From Rhodospirillaceae bacterium (GTDB lineage Bacteria; Pseudomonadota; Alphaproteobacteria; UBA828), in the NCBI GenBank assembly GCA_002728135.1, contig PBVE01000002.1:60755-124754 (forward strand): a stretch of 64,000 bases of DNA, written 5' to 3'. This document shows positions 27,628 to 37,459 of this stretch, piece after piece. The position numbers and the translations under genes are program-made. The notes under the pieces were generated by a model. That model did not search any database. It had not been told where the DNA came from and saw nothing but the letters and a program-made list of their open reading frames with translations. Position 1 is the first letter of the stretch, and every line of letters begins with the position of its first letter.

Positions 27628-28224
27628 TTATGGATATAACTCCTCAATAACCCATTCAATCTCAGCTTTTGAACGTTTATAAATTCTCCTATTGTGGAGT
27701 CGATGTTCACCCGCTTGCCAAAATTCAATTGTATATGGTTCTACTATATAGCCAGACCAGAAGTCTGGCCTCGGTACATCCATAGATTCAAATTTTAAAT
27801 TATAATGATCAAGGCGCACTTTTAGGTCATTACTTTGTTCTAAAGTTCTGGATTGTATTGAAGCCCAAGCTCCAAGTTTACTCTCCCTATCTCGAGATTG
27901 AAAATATTGGTCGGCTATTTCATCAGAGACGAGCCTTGCTATACCTTCAACACGCACTTGCCTTTTCAATGGCATCCAGTAAAAACACATAGCAACAGAG
28001 TTATTTGAAGAAATGTCCCTCCCTTTTCTACTTTTAAGATTTGTGTAAAAAACGAACCCTGACTCGTCAAAGGCTTTAAGGAGTACAATTCTCACTGATG
28101 GACTTCCGTCAGCATCAACAGTAGCTAAACAAACTGATGAAGGCTCCATTAGGCCAATATTTTGTGCCTCTTTATACCATTCAGTAAAAAGTTCGATAGG
28201 GTTATCACTAAGCCTTACTATCAA
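27628..28224 (-). CDS. pdxH: Pyridoxamine 5-phosphate oxidase
   Basis: A 198-residue FMN enzyme making pyridoxal 5-phosphate from pyridoxine or pyridoxamine phosphate. The family order is clear: ATVDADGSPSVRIVLLKAFD, FVFYTNLKSRKGRDI, CFYWMPLKRQVRVEG, then SRDRESKLGAWAS, and the C-terminal FWQAGEHRLHNRRIY and WVIEELYP that hold the substrate arginine and tail. The start appears to be TTG at 28224, which begins exactly at the domain. It diverges from the lipoprotein gene, with 164 bases between. Confidence 0.96.
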   Translation of the reverse strand: MIVRLSDNPIELFTEWYKEAQNIGLMEPSSVCLATVDADGSPSVRIVLLKAFDESGFVFYTNLKSRKGRDISSNNSVAMCFYWMPLKRQVRVEGIARLVSDEIADQYFQSRDRESKLGAWASIQSRTLEQSNDLKVRLDHYNLKFESMDVPRPDFWSGYIVEPYTIEFWQAGEHRLHNRRIYKRSKAEIEWVIEELYP

Positions 28225-28388
28225 TATATATCTCTTATCAGTTGCATAAAAGTTATTTAAGTAAAATCACAAAACAGTCTTTACCCATAAATACTTGTAC
28301 TATAATTTAAGTCCTAATTGTCATATTTTGGCTATTTTTTTATAATTACAATAAATTTAGTTCAGGATCATCCATAGAGGAGCTTCTC

Positions 28389-28886
28389 ATGAGGCGTACT
28401 AAATTTCTACGAGCAGGTCTAATTTCACTAGGATTTATTTCTCTAGTTCTGACTTCTGGCTGTCTTCAAAATAATGGTGCCGGAACTAAGGAACAGTTCG
28501 GTACCATAGGAGGTGCAGTTATAGGAGGACTGCTTGGTGCTCAGATAGGCGATGGAAGTGGACAACTGGCAGCTGTAGCTGCCGGTACGCTTCTTGGAGC
28601 ATTTATTGGTAATGATATCGGTGCATCTCTGGATAAAGCAGATCAACTATACGCAGAAAGAACAGCTCAAACTTCATTAGAGAGTGCACCCACTGGCGAA
28701 ACTTCATCGTGGGCTAATCCAGACAATGGCCATGAAGGAACTTTTACTCCAACGGACACATATTATATTGACGACTACACTCCATGTAGAGAATATCAGC
28801 AAACTGTGACCATTGGAGGCAGAACAGAAACTGCCTATGGGACTGCCTGTCGTGATGCTAATGGAGATTGGCGAATAAAATCATAA
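28389..28886 (+). CDS. Glycine-zipper lipoprotein (17 kDa surface antigen-like)
   Basis: A 165-residue lipoprotein: lipobox LTSGC puts the lipidated cysteine at about residue 25. A glycine-zipper region (GGAVIGGLLGAQIGDGSG and AAGTLLGAFIGNDIG) at residues 37-77 is typical of the Rickettsia 17 kDa antigen and RT0821-type families, followed by a C-terminal surface domain with paired cysteines (TPCREYQQTVTIGGRTETAYGTAC region, first and last Cys). Likely anchored in the outer membrane. Its exact role is unknown. An AGAGGAG ribosome site precedes the ATG. Confidence 0.9.
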   Translation: MRRTKFLRAGLISLGFISLVLTSGCLQNNGAGTKEQFGTIGGAVIGGLLGAQIGDGSGQLAAVAAGTLLGAFIGNDIGASLDKADQLYAERTAQTSLESAPTGETSSWANPDNGHEGTFTPTDTYYIDDYTPCREYQQTVTIGGRTETAYGTACRDANGDWRIKS

Positions 28887-29027
28887 TTTTAGCAATAAAA
28901 TTTTATTATTAACCGTTCAATCATCTTAATTGCGAAAATGCTGGTTTTGTGTACGATGCGTCTGTAAATAAAATACGGTATACGAGTCGCAAAGAAAACT
29001 AGAATATTTTTTTATTAGAGGTGTTTT

Positions 29028-29840
29028 ATGGCTCAACAGTCGGCCCTTCTTACCGGCAAACGGGGCCTTATTATGGGTGTGGCTAACGATCGATCAATTG
29101 CATGGGGCGCAGCAAATGCACTCCATGCTAATGGAGCAGAATTAGCTTTCACCTATCAAGGAACGGCATTAGAGAAAAGAGTAAGGCCCCTAGCTGAGAA
29201 AGTTGGGAGTGATATTGTACTTCCATGTGATGTTTCTGATAAAGTATCTCATCAAGAAGTCTTCAATACCTTATCAAATAGATGGGGTGAACTAGATTTT
29301 GTTATTCACGCAATAGCATTTTCTGACAAAGAAGAACTTAAAGGTCGTTATTTAGATACATCAAGAGAAAACTTCATTAATACATTGGAGATAAGCTGCT
29401 ATTCATTCACAGAAATGTGTAAACATGCCGCCCCGCTTATGAGAAAAGGCGGTAGTCTTATTACGATGTCCTATTATGGTGCTGAGAAGTGGATGCCTCA
29501 TTACAATGTTATGGGTGTAGCAAAAGCGGCCTTAGAAGCTAGTGTAACTTATTTAGCAGCTGACCTAGGATCTGATAGAATTAGAGTTAACGCAATATCT
29601 GCTGGCCCAATCAAAACTTTGGCCGCATCAGGAATTGGGGACTTTAGATATATTTTAAAATGGAATGAATTAAACTCACCGCTCAGGCGAAATGTAACAA
29701 TTGATGAGGTGGGCGGTGCAACAGTTTATTTAATCTCAGATCTAAGCTCAGGTGTTACAGGTGAAATACATCATGTCGATTGTGGTTATAATATCGTCGG
29801 TATGAAGCATCCAGATGCCCCTGATATATCTATAGTATAA
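29028..29840 (+). CDS. fabI: Enoyl-ACP reductase (NADH)
   Basis: A 270-residue short-chain dehydrogenase of the FabI type, reducing trans-2-enoyl-ACP in fatty acid elongation. The FabI-specific glycine motif (GKRGLIMGVANDRSIAWG) is at residues 10-27. The catalytic pair is Tyr159 and Lys166 (MPHYNVMGVAK, Y-x6-K), with the GPIKTLAASGI substrate loop following. A GAGGTG site lies before the ATG. It is followed after 65 bases by aroC on the same strand. Confidence 0.96.
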   Translation: MAQQSALLTGKRGLIMGVANDRSIAWGAANALHANGAELAFTYQGTALEKRVRPLAEKVGSDIVLPCDVSDKVSHQEVFNTLSNRWGELDFVIHAIAFSDKEELKGRYLDTSRENFINTLEISCYSFTEMCKHAAPLMRKGGSLITMSYYGAEKWMPHYNVMGVAKAALEASVTYLAADLGSDRIRVNAISAGPIKTLAASGIGDFRYILKWNELNSPLRRNVTIDEVGGATVYLISDLSSGVTGEIHHVDCGYNIVGMKHPDAPDISIV

Positions 29841-29905
29841 AAAATTTACGGATTTGTATGGGTTTAAGATTGTTCTATAACAGGATTTAGGAGATGGCAT
29901 AAAAA

Positions 29906-30985
29906 ATGTCCCGTAATACCTTTGGACATATATTTAGGTTTACAACGTGGGGCGAAAGCCATGGAACAGCACTTGGGTGTGTTATTGATGGATGCCCCCC
30001 CCAAATTCAACTTGATGAATCTGATATTCAGCCTTGGTTAGATAGACGAAAACCAGGTAGCTCAAAATTTGTAACTCAAAGGAAAGAATCAGATCTCGTT
30101 AAGATTTTATCTGGAACATTTGAAGGCCGAACTACTGGCACCCCAATATCACTAATTATTAATAATGAAGATGCCCGTTCAAAAGACTATGGTGCAATTG
30201 CTGACAAATATAGGCCAGGACATGCAGATATAGCTTATGACATGAAATACGGGATAAGAGACCATAGAGGTGGAGGAAGATCTTCAGCAAGAGAAACTGC
30301 AGTTCGAGTTGCTGCGGGGGCAATTGCTAGAAAAATTTTGGGTGATTCGATTTCAATTCAAGGAGCAGTTGTACAAATTGGCTCCAAAGCTATAAACCAC
30401 TCCAACTGGGATTGGAGTTTTGTAGAACAAAACCCCTTTTTCTGCCCTGATGAAGAAATTGTTAGCGACTGGGAGAAATATTTAAACGAGGTTAGGAAAC
30501 GTGGATCTTCTGTGGGTGCAATAGTTGAACTGCATATTGATGGAGCTCCTGCTGGATTGGGTGAACCCATATATGGAAAACTTGACGCAGAGATCGCTAG
30601 TGCAATCATGAGTATAAATGCCGTAAAGGCCATAGAAATTGGTGCCGGCTTTAAAGCTGGTACCATGGAAGGACCAGAAAACGCCGATGAAATACGAATT
30701 GGCAATGACGGACCAGAGTTTCTTTCAAATAATGCAGGAGGGATTCTTGGGGGCATTTCGACAGGACAAAGCATTTTTTGTCGTTTTTCGGTTAAACCAA
30801 CAAGTTCGTTCCTAACAGCAACTAAAACCATCACTGCATCAGGTCAAGAAACTGAGATTAAAACTAAAGGGAGACATGATCCATGTGTGGGTATCCGTTC
30901 AGTACCAATTGCTGAAGCAATGATTGCTTGCGTTCTTGCAGACCACGTTTTGCGAGATAGAGCACAAATAGGGGTTAGAAAATGA
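29906..30985 (+). CDS. aroC: Chorismate synthase
   Basis: A 359-residue AroC making chorismate from EPSP with reduced FMN, the end of the shikimate pathway. Signature pieces: [17 protein letters not shown] at the N-terminus, [19 protein letters not shown], then [21 protein letters not shown], and the C-terminal [18 protein letters not shown]. Full length. It overlaps the following AhpD-like gene by four bases (ATGA). Downstream of fabI on the same strand and probably co-transcribed. Confidence 0.97.
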   Translation: MSRNTFGHIFRFTTWGESHGTALGCVIDGCPPQIQLDESDIQPWLDRRKPGSSKFVTQRKESDLVKILSGTFEGRTTGTPISLIINNEDARSKDYGAIADKYRPGHADIAYDMKYGIRDHRGGGRSSARETAVRVAAGAIARKILGDSISIQGAVVQIGSKAINHSNWDWSFVEQNPFFCPDEEIVSDWEKYLNEVRKRGSSVGAIVELHIDGAPAGLGEPIYGKLDAEIASAIMSINAVKAIEIGAGFKAGTMEGPENADEIRIGNDGPEFLSNNAGGILGGISTGQSIFCRFSVKPTSSFLTATKTITASGQETEIKTKGRHDPCVGIRSVPIAEAMIACVLADHVLRDRAQIGVRK

Positions 30986-31587
30986 CTAGTAATCAAAGAA
31001 AATCTAAGTCAAGAGGTTATAAACCTAACAACATCTGCGGTCTTCCGTTACCAAAAGAGTCAAAGTTACCCAAAGAGATGAAGTCAATTTTTGTTAAATG
31101 CATAAGCAAACTAGGATTTGTACCAAACGTATTCCGAGCTTATGCTTTAAGGCCAACAAAATTTGAATATTTTAGAAGCTATAACAGTGAGCTAATGGCT
31201 GGTGATAGTGGACTTTCAAAGCTGGAAAGAGAAATAATAGCGGTTGTGGTTTCATCTGTAAATCATTGCCACTATTGCATAATAGCTCATGGTGCGGCTG
31301 TTAGGGTTTTATCAAAAAATCCTGAGCTAGGAGATACTATCGCGGTTAATTTCCGTGCAGCGAATCTTAATAAACGTCAGAAAGCGATGTGCCATTTTGC
31401 ATGGAAGCTAACCAAAGAGCCACATCTAGTGAAAGAAGAAGATAGAAAAATGCTGACAAAAGCTGGTTTTTCTAATGAAGAAATTTTTGACATTGTTGAA
31501 GTAGTAGGTTTTTACAATATGAGCAATAGACTTGCATCTGGCCTTAGTATTAAGCCAAATAAAGAATATTACCTGCTTGGCCGATAA
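30982..31587 (+). CDS. AhpD/carboxymuconolactone decarboxylase-like protein
   Basis: A 201-residue AhpD-fold protein of the peroxidase-related type. The redox motif is [11 protein letters not shown] with Cys96, Cys99 and His103, preceded by the [16 protein letters not shown] helix that carries the conserved glutamate. Such proteins use a CxxC pair to reduce peroxides; the electron donor here is unknown. It is translationally coupled to aroC (ATGA). The convergent 2-hydroxyacid dehydrogenase gene ends 21 bases beyond. Confidence 0.9.
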   Translation: MTSNQRKSKSRGYKPNNICGLPLPKESKLPKEMKSIFVKCISKLGFVPNVFRAYALRPTKFEYFRSYNSELMAGDSGLSKLEREIIAVVVSSVNHCHYCIIAHGAAVRVLSKNPELGDTIAVNFRAANLNKRQKAMCHFAWKLTKEPHLVKEEDRKMLTKAGFSNEEIFDIVEVVGFYNMSNRLASGLSIKPNKEYYLLGR

Positions 31588-31608
31588 AAACCGAAAGTCT
31601 ATATTCAA

Positions 31609-32607
31609 TTATGGTCGTTCATCATTCCCAACAAGAAAATCTACTGGCTCTTTTCTAAGATACTGTGCAACATTACGTGCACCCCTTCGAGCCGCATACT
31701 CGTTTATACCAGGTATCTGTGCTGAATTATGTGGCGAACCTAAGACATTTTCTAGAGATAAAAAATCATACTCGGTCTCAAATCGACCATGTATAAAAGG
31801 TTCAGACCACCATGCATCAAGACATGCTTGGAAATTAGGATTACTTTTCAAATGATTATAAAGTGCTTCCTGATTGATAATGTCCCCACGTGCTAAATTA
31901 ATTAAAATTGCATCTTTTTTCATTAATTTAAGCTCTTTTTCACCAATGATTCCGACAGTTGATTTGTTTAGTGAAATACTAAGAACTATAACGTCACACT
32001 TAGGTAATATTGTCCCCAGACTACTCAAATCTCCAATACCACTTACCATAAAATCACTTATATTTCCTGTACGATTAATAGCAAATATTTTACAACTAAA
32101 TGGTTTTAAAAGTTGAGCAAAGGCCTGTCCAATCCCACCAAAACCAACTATACCGACTGATAAGCCATTCAAAGAACGAGTGGGACTCCATTGATCAAAA
32201 TATCCTAACCTCATTCTAATTTCTCTTTCTCGTAAAGATTTGGCTGATGCTAATAGAAGTGCCAATCCATGCTCCGCCATCGGAAGAGCAAAGGCTCCAC
32301 GATTAGATGCGACTGGTATATCATTTGGTATTTTTTCAAATGGGACAAAGTCTACACCTGCTGATAATGCCTGTATGAGGCTCATATGTCGTGTTGACTG
32401 CCACTCTTCATGTTTTATTTCATTATGAAGTTTTAACCCAATTAAAATTGAAGCAGATTTTATAAATTTTAACCTTGATGATTGATTTGCACATTGATCT
32501 AACCATAAAATTTCAGCAAGGGATTCTAATTCCTCTTTAATAGCTTGAGAAATCAACCTAGATGGCTTTTCTATTGAAACCAATATCTTTGGCTTTTTTG
32601 AATTCAT
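31609..32607 (-). CDS. D-isomer-specific 2-hydroxyacid dehydrogenase family protein
   Basis: A 332-residue NAD(P)-dependent dehydrogenase. The Rossmann motif is VGIVGFGGIGQAFAQLL near residue 150, followed by the INLARGDIINQEAL segment with the catalytic arginine and the SPHNSAQ segment with the catalytic histidine. The family reduces 2-oxoacids such as glyoxylate, hydroxypyruvate or phosphonate-like substrates; which one is unclear. Single leftward gene, 34 bases downstream of tlyA and possibly in its transcript. Confidence 0.9.
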   Translation of the reverse strand: MNSKKPKILVSIEKPSRLISQAIKEELESLAEILWLDQCANQSSRLKFIKSASILIGLKLHNEIKHEEWQSTRHMSLIQALSAGVDFVPFEKIPNDIPVASNRGAFALPMAEHGLALLLASAKSLREREIRMRLGYFDQWSPTRSLNGLSVGIVGFGGIGQAFAQLLKPFSCKIFAINRTGNISDFMVSGIGDLSSLGTILPKCDVIVLSISLNKSTVGIIGEKELKLMKKDAILINLARGDIINQEALYNHLKSNPNFQACLDAWWSEPFIHGRFETEYDFLSLENVLGSPHNSAQIPGINEYAARRGARNVAQYLRKEPVDFLVGNDERP

Positions 32608-32641
32608 TGATAAATACCATTTACTTTAAATAAAATAATTC

Positions 32642-33454
32642 TTATTTCAAATATTTGTGTTGTGCCCCAATAAGGTATTCAATATTACCATTTGCTCCAG
32701 TTATTGGGCTTTCAACAATCCCATTCACTTGCCATCTTGGTTTTTCTGATAGCCAGTAATGAATTTCTTCGCAAACTCTAGACCTTTCCTCTTCATTCCT
32801 AACTACCCCTCGTCTCCCAACGTTTTTGGGACCTACTTCAAATTGCGGTTTGATTAGTGCAATTAACCAACACGAATGATCCGCTAATTTAAGTGATGCT
32901 TCAAGAATAGTTTTTAAGCCGATAAAACTTGCATCACATACAATCCCTCCGATAGGATCAGCTATAAGATCCCTGTTAAGATATCTTCCATTAGTTCGTT
33001 CCATGACCACTACACGAGGATTGTTCCTTAACTTTTGTGCAATTTGACCATATCCTACATCCACCGAAAAAATTTTTTTTGCACCATGATGTAATAAAAC
33101 ATCTGTAAAACCACCCGTTGAAGCACCAAGATCTATACAGGTCTGTGATTTTGTAGAAAAACCAAAATATTCCAAACCGAACGCAAGCTTAATACCCCCT
33201 CGCCCAACCCAAGGATGATCTGGCTCACGAATTTCAAGCTCCTGTGATAAGCTTATTAGCTCTCCTGCCTTGTTAATACGCTTTTGTTTTGAATAGACCT
33301 TGCCGGCCATAATTAAAGCTGCGGCCCTAGTCCTATTTATAACTAATTTTTTTTCAACTAGAGCCACATCTGCACGGCATTTATCTCTAGGTCTTTTAGG
33401 ACTTGAATTAGCCAACTTATTAATTTTCACGTTCGATAATATATTGAGCCACAT
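32642..33454 (-). CDS. TlyA family rRNA 2-O-methyltransferase (hemolysin A-like)
   Basis: An N-terminal S4 RNA-binding domain (RADVALVEKKLVINRTRAAA) is followed by an FtsJ-type methyltransferase domain with the SAM motif CIDLGASTGGFTDVLL and the later LIALIKPQFEVG segment. In other bacteria TlyA methylates 16S and 23S rRNA. The start is uncertain: the frame reaches ATG 33454 inside the ispA gene; GTG 33430 and TTG 33415 are alternatives that would shorten the overlap. In relatives dxs commonly lies between ispA and this gene; here it is absent and the two overlap or abut. Confidence 0.9.
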   Translation of the reverse strand: MWLNILSNVKINKLANSSPKRPRDKCRADVALVEKKLVINRTRAAALIMAGKVYSKQKRINKAGELISLSQELEIREPDHPWVGRGGIKLAFGLEYFGFSTKSQTCIDLGASTGGFTDVLLHHGAKKIFSVDVGYGQIAQKLRNNPRVVVMERTNGRYLNRDLIADPIGGIVCDASFIGLKTILEASLKLADHSCWLIALIKPQFEVGPKNVGRRGVVRNEEERSRVCEEIHYWLSEKPRWQVNGIVESPITGANGNIEYLIGAQHKYLK

Positions 33455-34313
33455 CTCTCAGTAGATTTGATTTCCCGCCAAATATGTCAAGACTAGACAC
33501 TGCATGTGAAACCATCATCTCAGCGTTCTGACGTGCTTCTTCTGCACCTAAAAGACTCACAAAGGTTGCTTTTCCTGCGGCAGCGTCCTTTCTGGTAGCT
33601 TTTCCTAGTGTTTTCTCATCACCTTCATAATCTAACAAATCGTCTGCAATTTGGAATGCTAGACCTATTTTTTCAGCATAATTCTCTAGAGCCCTTCTCT
33701 TTGTGCCTCTATCAGATGCTAAAATAGGGCCTGCTAAGCATGAAAATTTAATCAAAGCACCAGTTTTTCTCTTCTGCATTTCAACTATATTATCAAGGTT
33801 AAATGGCGTATGGTTGTTTTCAGCGACTATATCCATAGTTTGTCCCCCAACCATTCCTGCCCCCCCAGCAGCAAGAGCCATTTCATGAATTAATTCAGCC
33901 CTGACTTTGTCTCTAATATTCATGTCAGGGCTTGAGATTATCTGAAATGCAAGTGTCAAAAGGGCATCTCCAGCTAAAATTGCGATAGCTTCACCGAATA
34001 TTTTATGACAAGTAGGTTTACCCCTTCTAAAATCATCATTATCCATAGCAGGTAAATCATCATGAATTAATGAATAGGTATGTATCATTTCTATTGCAGC
34101 GGCGACTGGTAAAACTTGAGACTTCGGTATATCAAATAATTCTGCAGAAGTTAGGACAAGAAATGGCCGCAAACGCTTGCCACCTGCCATTAAAGAATAT
34201 TTCATAGCCTCATATAGCTGAGAGTCATGTGCTCCGCTTCTGGGGATATAAGATTCTAATGCAGCAACTGTTTCATTACCACATCGCTCAAGAGCTTTAC
34301 TGAGGCAACTCAA
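33420..34313 (-). CDS. ispA: Polyprenyl synthetase, farnesyl diphosphate synthase type
   Basis: A 297-residue trans-prenyltransferase condensing isopentenyl and dimethylallyl diphosphate. The first aspartate-rich motif is HDDLPAMDNDDFRRGKPT (Asp85, Asp86, Asp91) and the second FQIADDLLDYEGD; both are intact. The MAGGKRLRPFLVL segment holds the IPP-binding residues. Downstream of xseB (53-base gap) in the order deacetylase-like, xseB, ispA, tlyA, standard for alphaproteobacteria except for the missing dxs. Confidence 0.96.
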   Translation of the reverse strand: MSCLSKALERCGNETVAALESYIPRSGAHDSQLYEAMKYSLMAGGKRLRPFLVLTSAELFDIPKSQVLPVAAAIEMIHTYSLIHDDLPAMDNDDFRRGKPTCHKIFGEAIAILAGDALLTLAFQIISSPDMNIRDKVRAELIHEMALAAGGAGMVGGQTMDIVAENNHTPFNLDNIVEMQKRKTGALIKFSCLAGPILASDRGTKRRALENYAEKIGLAFQIADDLLDYEGDEKTLGKATRKDAAAGKATFVSLLGAEEARQNAEMMVSHAVSSLDIFGGKSNLLRDVAQYIIEREN

Positions 34314-34366
34314 TGTATTATCTCCTGCAAAATAAATTAAGCTTGGTCATCTGGAACATATACTAC

Positions 34367-34621
34367 TTAATTATCCTCTAAATCAGTAATAGTATGCTCG
34401 ACTCCAGAAGTTTTAGACTCAATTTTCTGGACACGCATCTCTGCCTGCTTGAGTTTCTGCTCGCAATGCTGTTTTAATGCAATACCTCGCTCATATGCAG
34501 CGATGGAAGAATCTAGGTCTGTATCACCTGATTCAAGTCCTTCAACAATTTTTTCTAATTCACCAAGTGCATCCTCGAAACTTAATTTCGAAAAATCTTT
34601 ATCATTTTCTGATTTACCCAT
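34367..34621 (-). CDS. xseB: Exodeoxyribonuclease VII small subunit
   Basis: An 84-residue protein with the XseB pattern: LSFEDALGELEKIVEGLESGD followed (in two helices) by LDSSIAAYERGIALKQHCEQKL. It forms exonuclease VII with XseA, degrading single-stranded DNA; xseA is not in the window. It lies between the deacetylase-like gene and ispA, its usual place in alphaproteobacteria. Size is normal. Confidence 0.94.
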   Translation of the reverse strand: MGKSENDKDFSKLSFEDALGELEKIVEGLESGDTDLDSSIAAYERGIALKQHCEQKLKQAEMRVQKIESKTSGVEHTITDLEDN

Positions 34622-34658
34622 TTTTTCAATCTCTCATCTGCCAGATATAATTTGGCGA

Positions 34659-35591
34659 CTATTTAGCATTCATTAGTCCATCCAGATGCGCAGCTACTGA
34701 TTGTCCCAATGCGTCTAGATTGTAACCGCCTTCTAAACTTGATACTACACGACCATTGCAGATATCTGATGATATTTTTGTAATTTCTTCTGTTACCCAT
34801 AAATAATCTTTATCTAAGAGCTGTAATGCTCCAAGTGGATCTGCTTGATGTGCATCAAAACCAGCTGAAATGATTATTAACTCTGGATTATGAGCTCTTA
34901 AGGCAGGTAAAACGCGTTGCTGCATAACATCTCTAAAGTCTTGAGATCCTGACAGAGGTTTTAAAGGGGCATTCCATATATTCCCTACGCCCCTTTCTGA
35001 AATATCACCAGTGCCTGGATAATGTGGGAATTGATGTGTAGAAGCAAACATTACATCACCATCATTTTCAAATGCAACTTGAGTTCCATTCCCATGATGC
35101 ACATCAAAATCAATGATAGCTATTCTAGTTAAGGAATACTTTACTCGAGCATAATTAGCTGCGATTGCAACATTATTGAACAAACAAAAACCCATGGATT
35201 GGTTTGGCTCAGCATGATGGCCTGGGGGACGAACTGCACAAAATGCATTGTTAACTTGCCCGCCAATAACTTTATCAACTGCCGCACATATAGCACCCAC
35301 AGCACGCAAAGCTGCCTCACCAGAACCTTTTGATATTACTGTATCTTGGTCTATACTTTCATAACCAGAAATTGGTATTTTTTCTAATATGTTATCTACC
35401 AAATCAGAATTATGAACATTTTTGATGATCGAAATATCTGCAAGAGGGGCATCATATTTTAATAAATTAGTGAATCGCTCGTGCTCTAGAATCTTATTTA
35501 TTGATCTCAGACGATCAGAGCATTCCGGATGACCGGGCCCTGTATTATGATCCATAAACACACTATCAGTATAAAGAGCTGTTTTTACCAT
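34659..35591 (-). CDS. Histone deacetylase family protein (acetoin utilisation/acetylpolyamine hydrolase-like)
   Basis: A 310-residue zinc hydrolase of the arginase/deacetylase fold. Visible catalytic features: the PPGHHAEPNQSMGFCLFNN histidine pair, zinc-binding DFDVHHGNGTQ, and the later SAGFDAHQADPLG aspartate. Bacterial members deacetylate polyamines or acetyl-lysine; the substrate here is not known. First gene of the leftward deacetylase-xseB-ispA-tlyA block. The 302-base region upstream separates it from degP. Confidence 0.93.
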   Translation of the reverse strand: MVKTALYTDSVFMDHNTGPGHPECSDRLRSINKILEHERFTNLLKYDAPLADISIIKNVHNSDLVDNILEKIPISGYESIDQDTVISKGSGEAALRAVGAICAAVDKVIGGQVNNAFCAVRPPGHHAEPNQSMGFCLFNNVAIAANYARVKYSLTRIAIIDFDVHHGNGTQVAFENDGDVMFASTHQFPHYPGTGDISERGVGNIWNAPLKPLSGSQDFRDVMQQRVLPALRAHNPELIIISAGFDAHQADPLGALQLLDKDYLWVTEEITKISSDICNGRVVSSLEGGYNLDALGQSVAAHLDGLMNAK

Positions 35592-35893
35592 CTACCAACA
35601 TATACCTTTTAATAGATTCATCCCACCTAGGTTATAATTATAAAACATATGGTCAATCAGGCTATAGTCTTGAACGTAAAAATTCTAAAAATCAATTATT
35701 AGAGAATTTAGTATTGTCACAATTGGAATTAGCACCAAATAATATACTGTTCGTTGATAATAGAAAACTTCTTCTTCATTGAGTTAGTATAATGATGCTT
35801 TTATTTAAATTTTATGCAAAATGTTAGCCTCTGCACACGAAATGTAAGCAGCATTTTTTAAACAAGTTATTAAAAATATTTGGGGAATTATTT
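35592..35893 (+). promoter_or_regulatory. Divergent intergenic region between the deacetylase-like gene and degP
   Basis: No gene is seen in these 302 bases. A perfect TATAAT lies at 35788-35793, about 100 bases before degP, but no good -35 box is at the usual distance. A CTTGAA at 35669-35674 recalls a heat-shock sigma -35 box; its -10 partner is not convincing. The degP ribosome site is GGGGA at 35882-35886. Confidence 0.4.
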
Positions 35894-37297
35894 ATGCTAC
35901 GAATTTTCATTTTCTGCTCAGCTTTATCTTTATTTACTTTTTTCATACCTGTGCTGGAAAAGCCTCTAAATTTTAGTGGCGGTGATACGCATGCTCATGC
36001 TGGAACAATTCCCCCGCAAGAACTCCCATCATTGGCACCACTTGTAGAAAAAATTTCACCTGCAGTAGTAAATATTGCGACAAAAGGGATGGTTGAAGTC
36101 AAACAAAACCCTCTTTTAAGAGATCCCTTTTTTAGACGTTTTTTTGGAGATCGTATCCCCCAGCAACAAAAAGAAACCGCAAGTGTGGGTTCAGGTGTAA
36201 TTGTTGACTCTAGGGAAGGTTATATCGTTACAAATTCTCATGTCGTTGCAAACGCAAACGAAATAGTTATTACATTAACCGATAAGAGAAAATTACCTGC
36301 AACAGTCATTGGGTCTGATCCCGAAACAGATATAGCTGTTTTAAAAGTAGAACCAAATGAACTTCAAGAAGTCACCTATGCTAATTCAGATAAACTGCTT
36401 GTAGGTGATTACGTTATTGCGATCGGAAATCCATTTGGTCTGGGTCAAACTGTAACTGCAGGTATAGTAAGTGCTTTGGGACGTAGTGGATTAGGTATTG
36501 AGAGCTATGAAGACTTTATACAAACTGATGCATCTATAAACCCAGGTAATTCTGGAGGTGCACTTGTTAACCTTAAAGGAGAATTAGTTGGAATAAACAC
36601 TGCAATTATCGGCCCCTCAGGAGGCAATGTTGGAATAGGATTTGCTATTCCTATCAATATGGCTCGCCAAATAATGGATCAATTAATTGAACATGGTGAA
36701 ATTCAAAGGGGAAGAATTGGAGTGCAAATTCAGGATTTGACAATAGAATTAGCAGAAGCCTTAGGGGTTAATAAAGAAGCAGGAGCAGTTGTAAGTCAGG
36801 TAGTCCCGAGTTCGCCTGCAGAAAAAGCAGGGGTTATTACAGGAGATGTTATTTATGAAATGAATGGCGAGCCCGTGACCGGCTCATCAGACCTTAGAAA
36901 TAAAGTGGGCGTTCTCCGTGTTGGAGATAAAGTAGATATTAACGTCATAAGGGACGGAAAAGAATTAAATATCATAATGAGGGTGGGCACTCGAGAAAAT
37001 CCCGTAAATATTTCAAGTAATGGGCAAATCCCTAGGCTGAAAGGAGCCACTTTTGGTGCTGTTCCTAAAAACCACCCATTCTATGGCGAGGTTGAAGGCG
37101 TAGCAGTACTCCAAATAGATAAAGGAAGCCCCGCTGCATCTGCAGGTTTAATACCCGGAGATATAATTCTATCGCTGAATAAAATAAGGGTTAAGAGTGC
37201 AGAAAGACTAATTGAGCTTACCAAAAAATCTAAAGATGGGCCTTTGTTATTTAATTTACGCAGAGGTAATGGGGCTTTCTTTTTGTTAATACGCTAA
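35894..37297 (+). CDS. DegP/HtrA family periplasmic serine protease
   Basis: A 467-residue Do-like protease. The N-terminal hydrophobic segment (residues 2-20) is a signal peptide or anchor. The trypsin-like domain shows the triad TNSHVV (His116), DPETDIAVLKV (Asp146) and NPGNSGG (Ser220). Two PDZ domains follow (about 265-355 and 375-465), the second ending at the C-terminus. It would degrade or refold misfolded envelope proteins. Single gene, transcribed rightward from the divergent region shared with the deacetylase-like gene. Confidence 0.95.
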   Translation: MLRIFIFCSALSLFTFFIPVLEKPLNFSGGDTHAHAGTIPPQELPSLAPLVEKISPAVVNIATKGMVEVKQNPLLRDPFFRRFFGDRIPQQQKETASVGSGVIVDSREGYIVTNSHVVANANEIVITLTDKRKLPATVIGSDPETDIAVLKVEPNELQEVTYANSDKLLVGDYVIAIGNPFGLGQTVTAGIVSALGRSGLGIESYEDFIQTDASINPGNSGGALVNLKGELVGINTAIIGPSGGNVGIGFAIPINMARQIMDQLIEHGEIQRGRIGVQIQDLTIELAEALGVNKEAGAVVSQVVPSSPAEKAGVITGDVIYEMNGEPVTGSSDLRNKVGVLRVGDKVDINVIRDGKELNIIMRVGTRENPVNISSNGQIPRLKGATFGAVPKNHPFYGEVEGVAVLQIDKGSPAASAGLIPGDIILSLNKIRVKSAERLIELTKKSKDGPLLFNLRRGNGAFFLLIR

Positions 37298-37459
37298 ATA
37301 CTAAAAAGAACTACAAAAGTAGTCTTGCAAAAATAAGAAGATTTTATTAATGGTTTAAATTTATTTCTCTTTTATCATCGATAAAATCTAATACAACTTT
37401 GCTATATAAAAGTTCCAAAGTGTGAGCTAATTAACAATCGTCTTGATTTATAATTTAAA

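Noticed and set aside
31532-31855. A 107-residue plus-strand frame across the end of the AhpD-like gene and the 3-prime end of the dehydrogenase gene.
   Set aside because: It overlaps two well supported genes, has no recognisable motif and no ribosome site.
35669-35674. CTTGAA as a heat-shock (RpoH-like) -35 box for degP.
   Set aside because: No convincing -10 partner at the right spacing; kept only as a note on the region.
37303-37325. Hairpin after degP (AGAACTAC near GTAGTCTT) as a terminator.
   Set aside because: The stem has a mismatch and no T-run follows on the plus strand.
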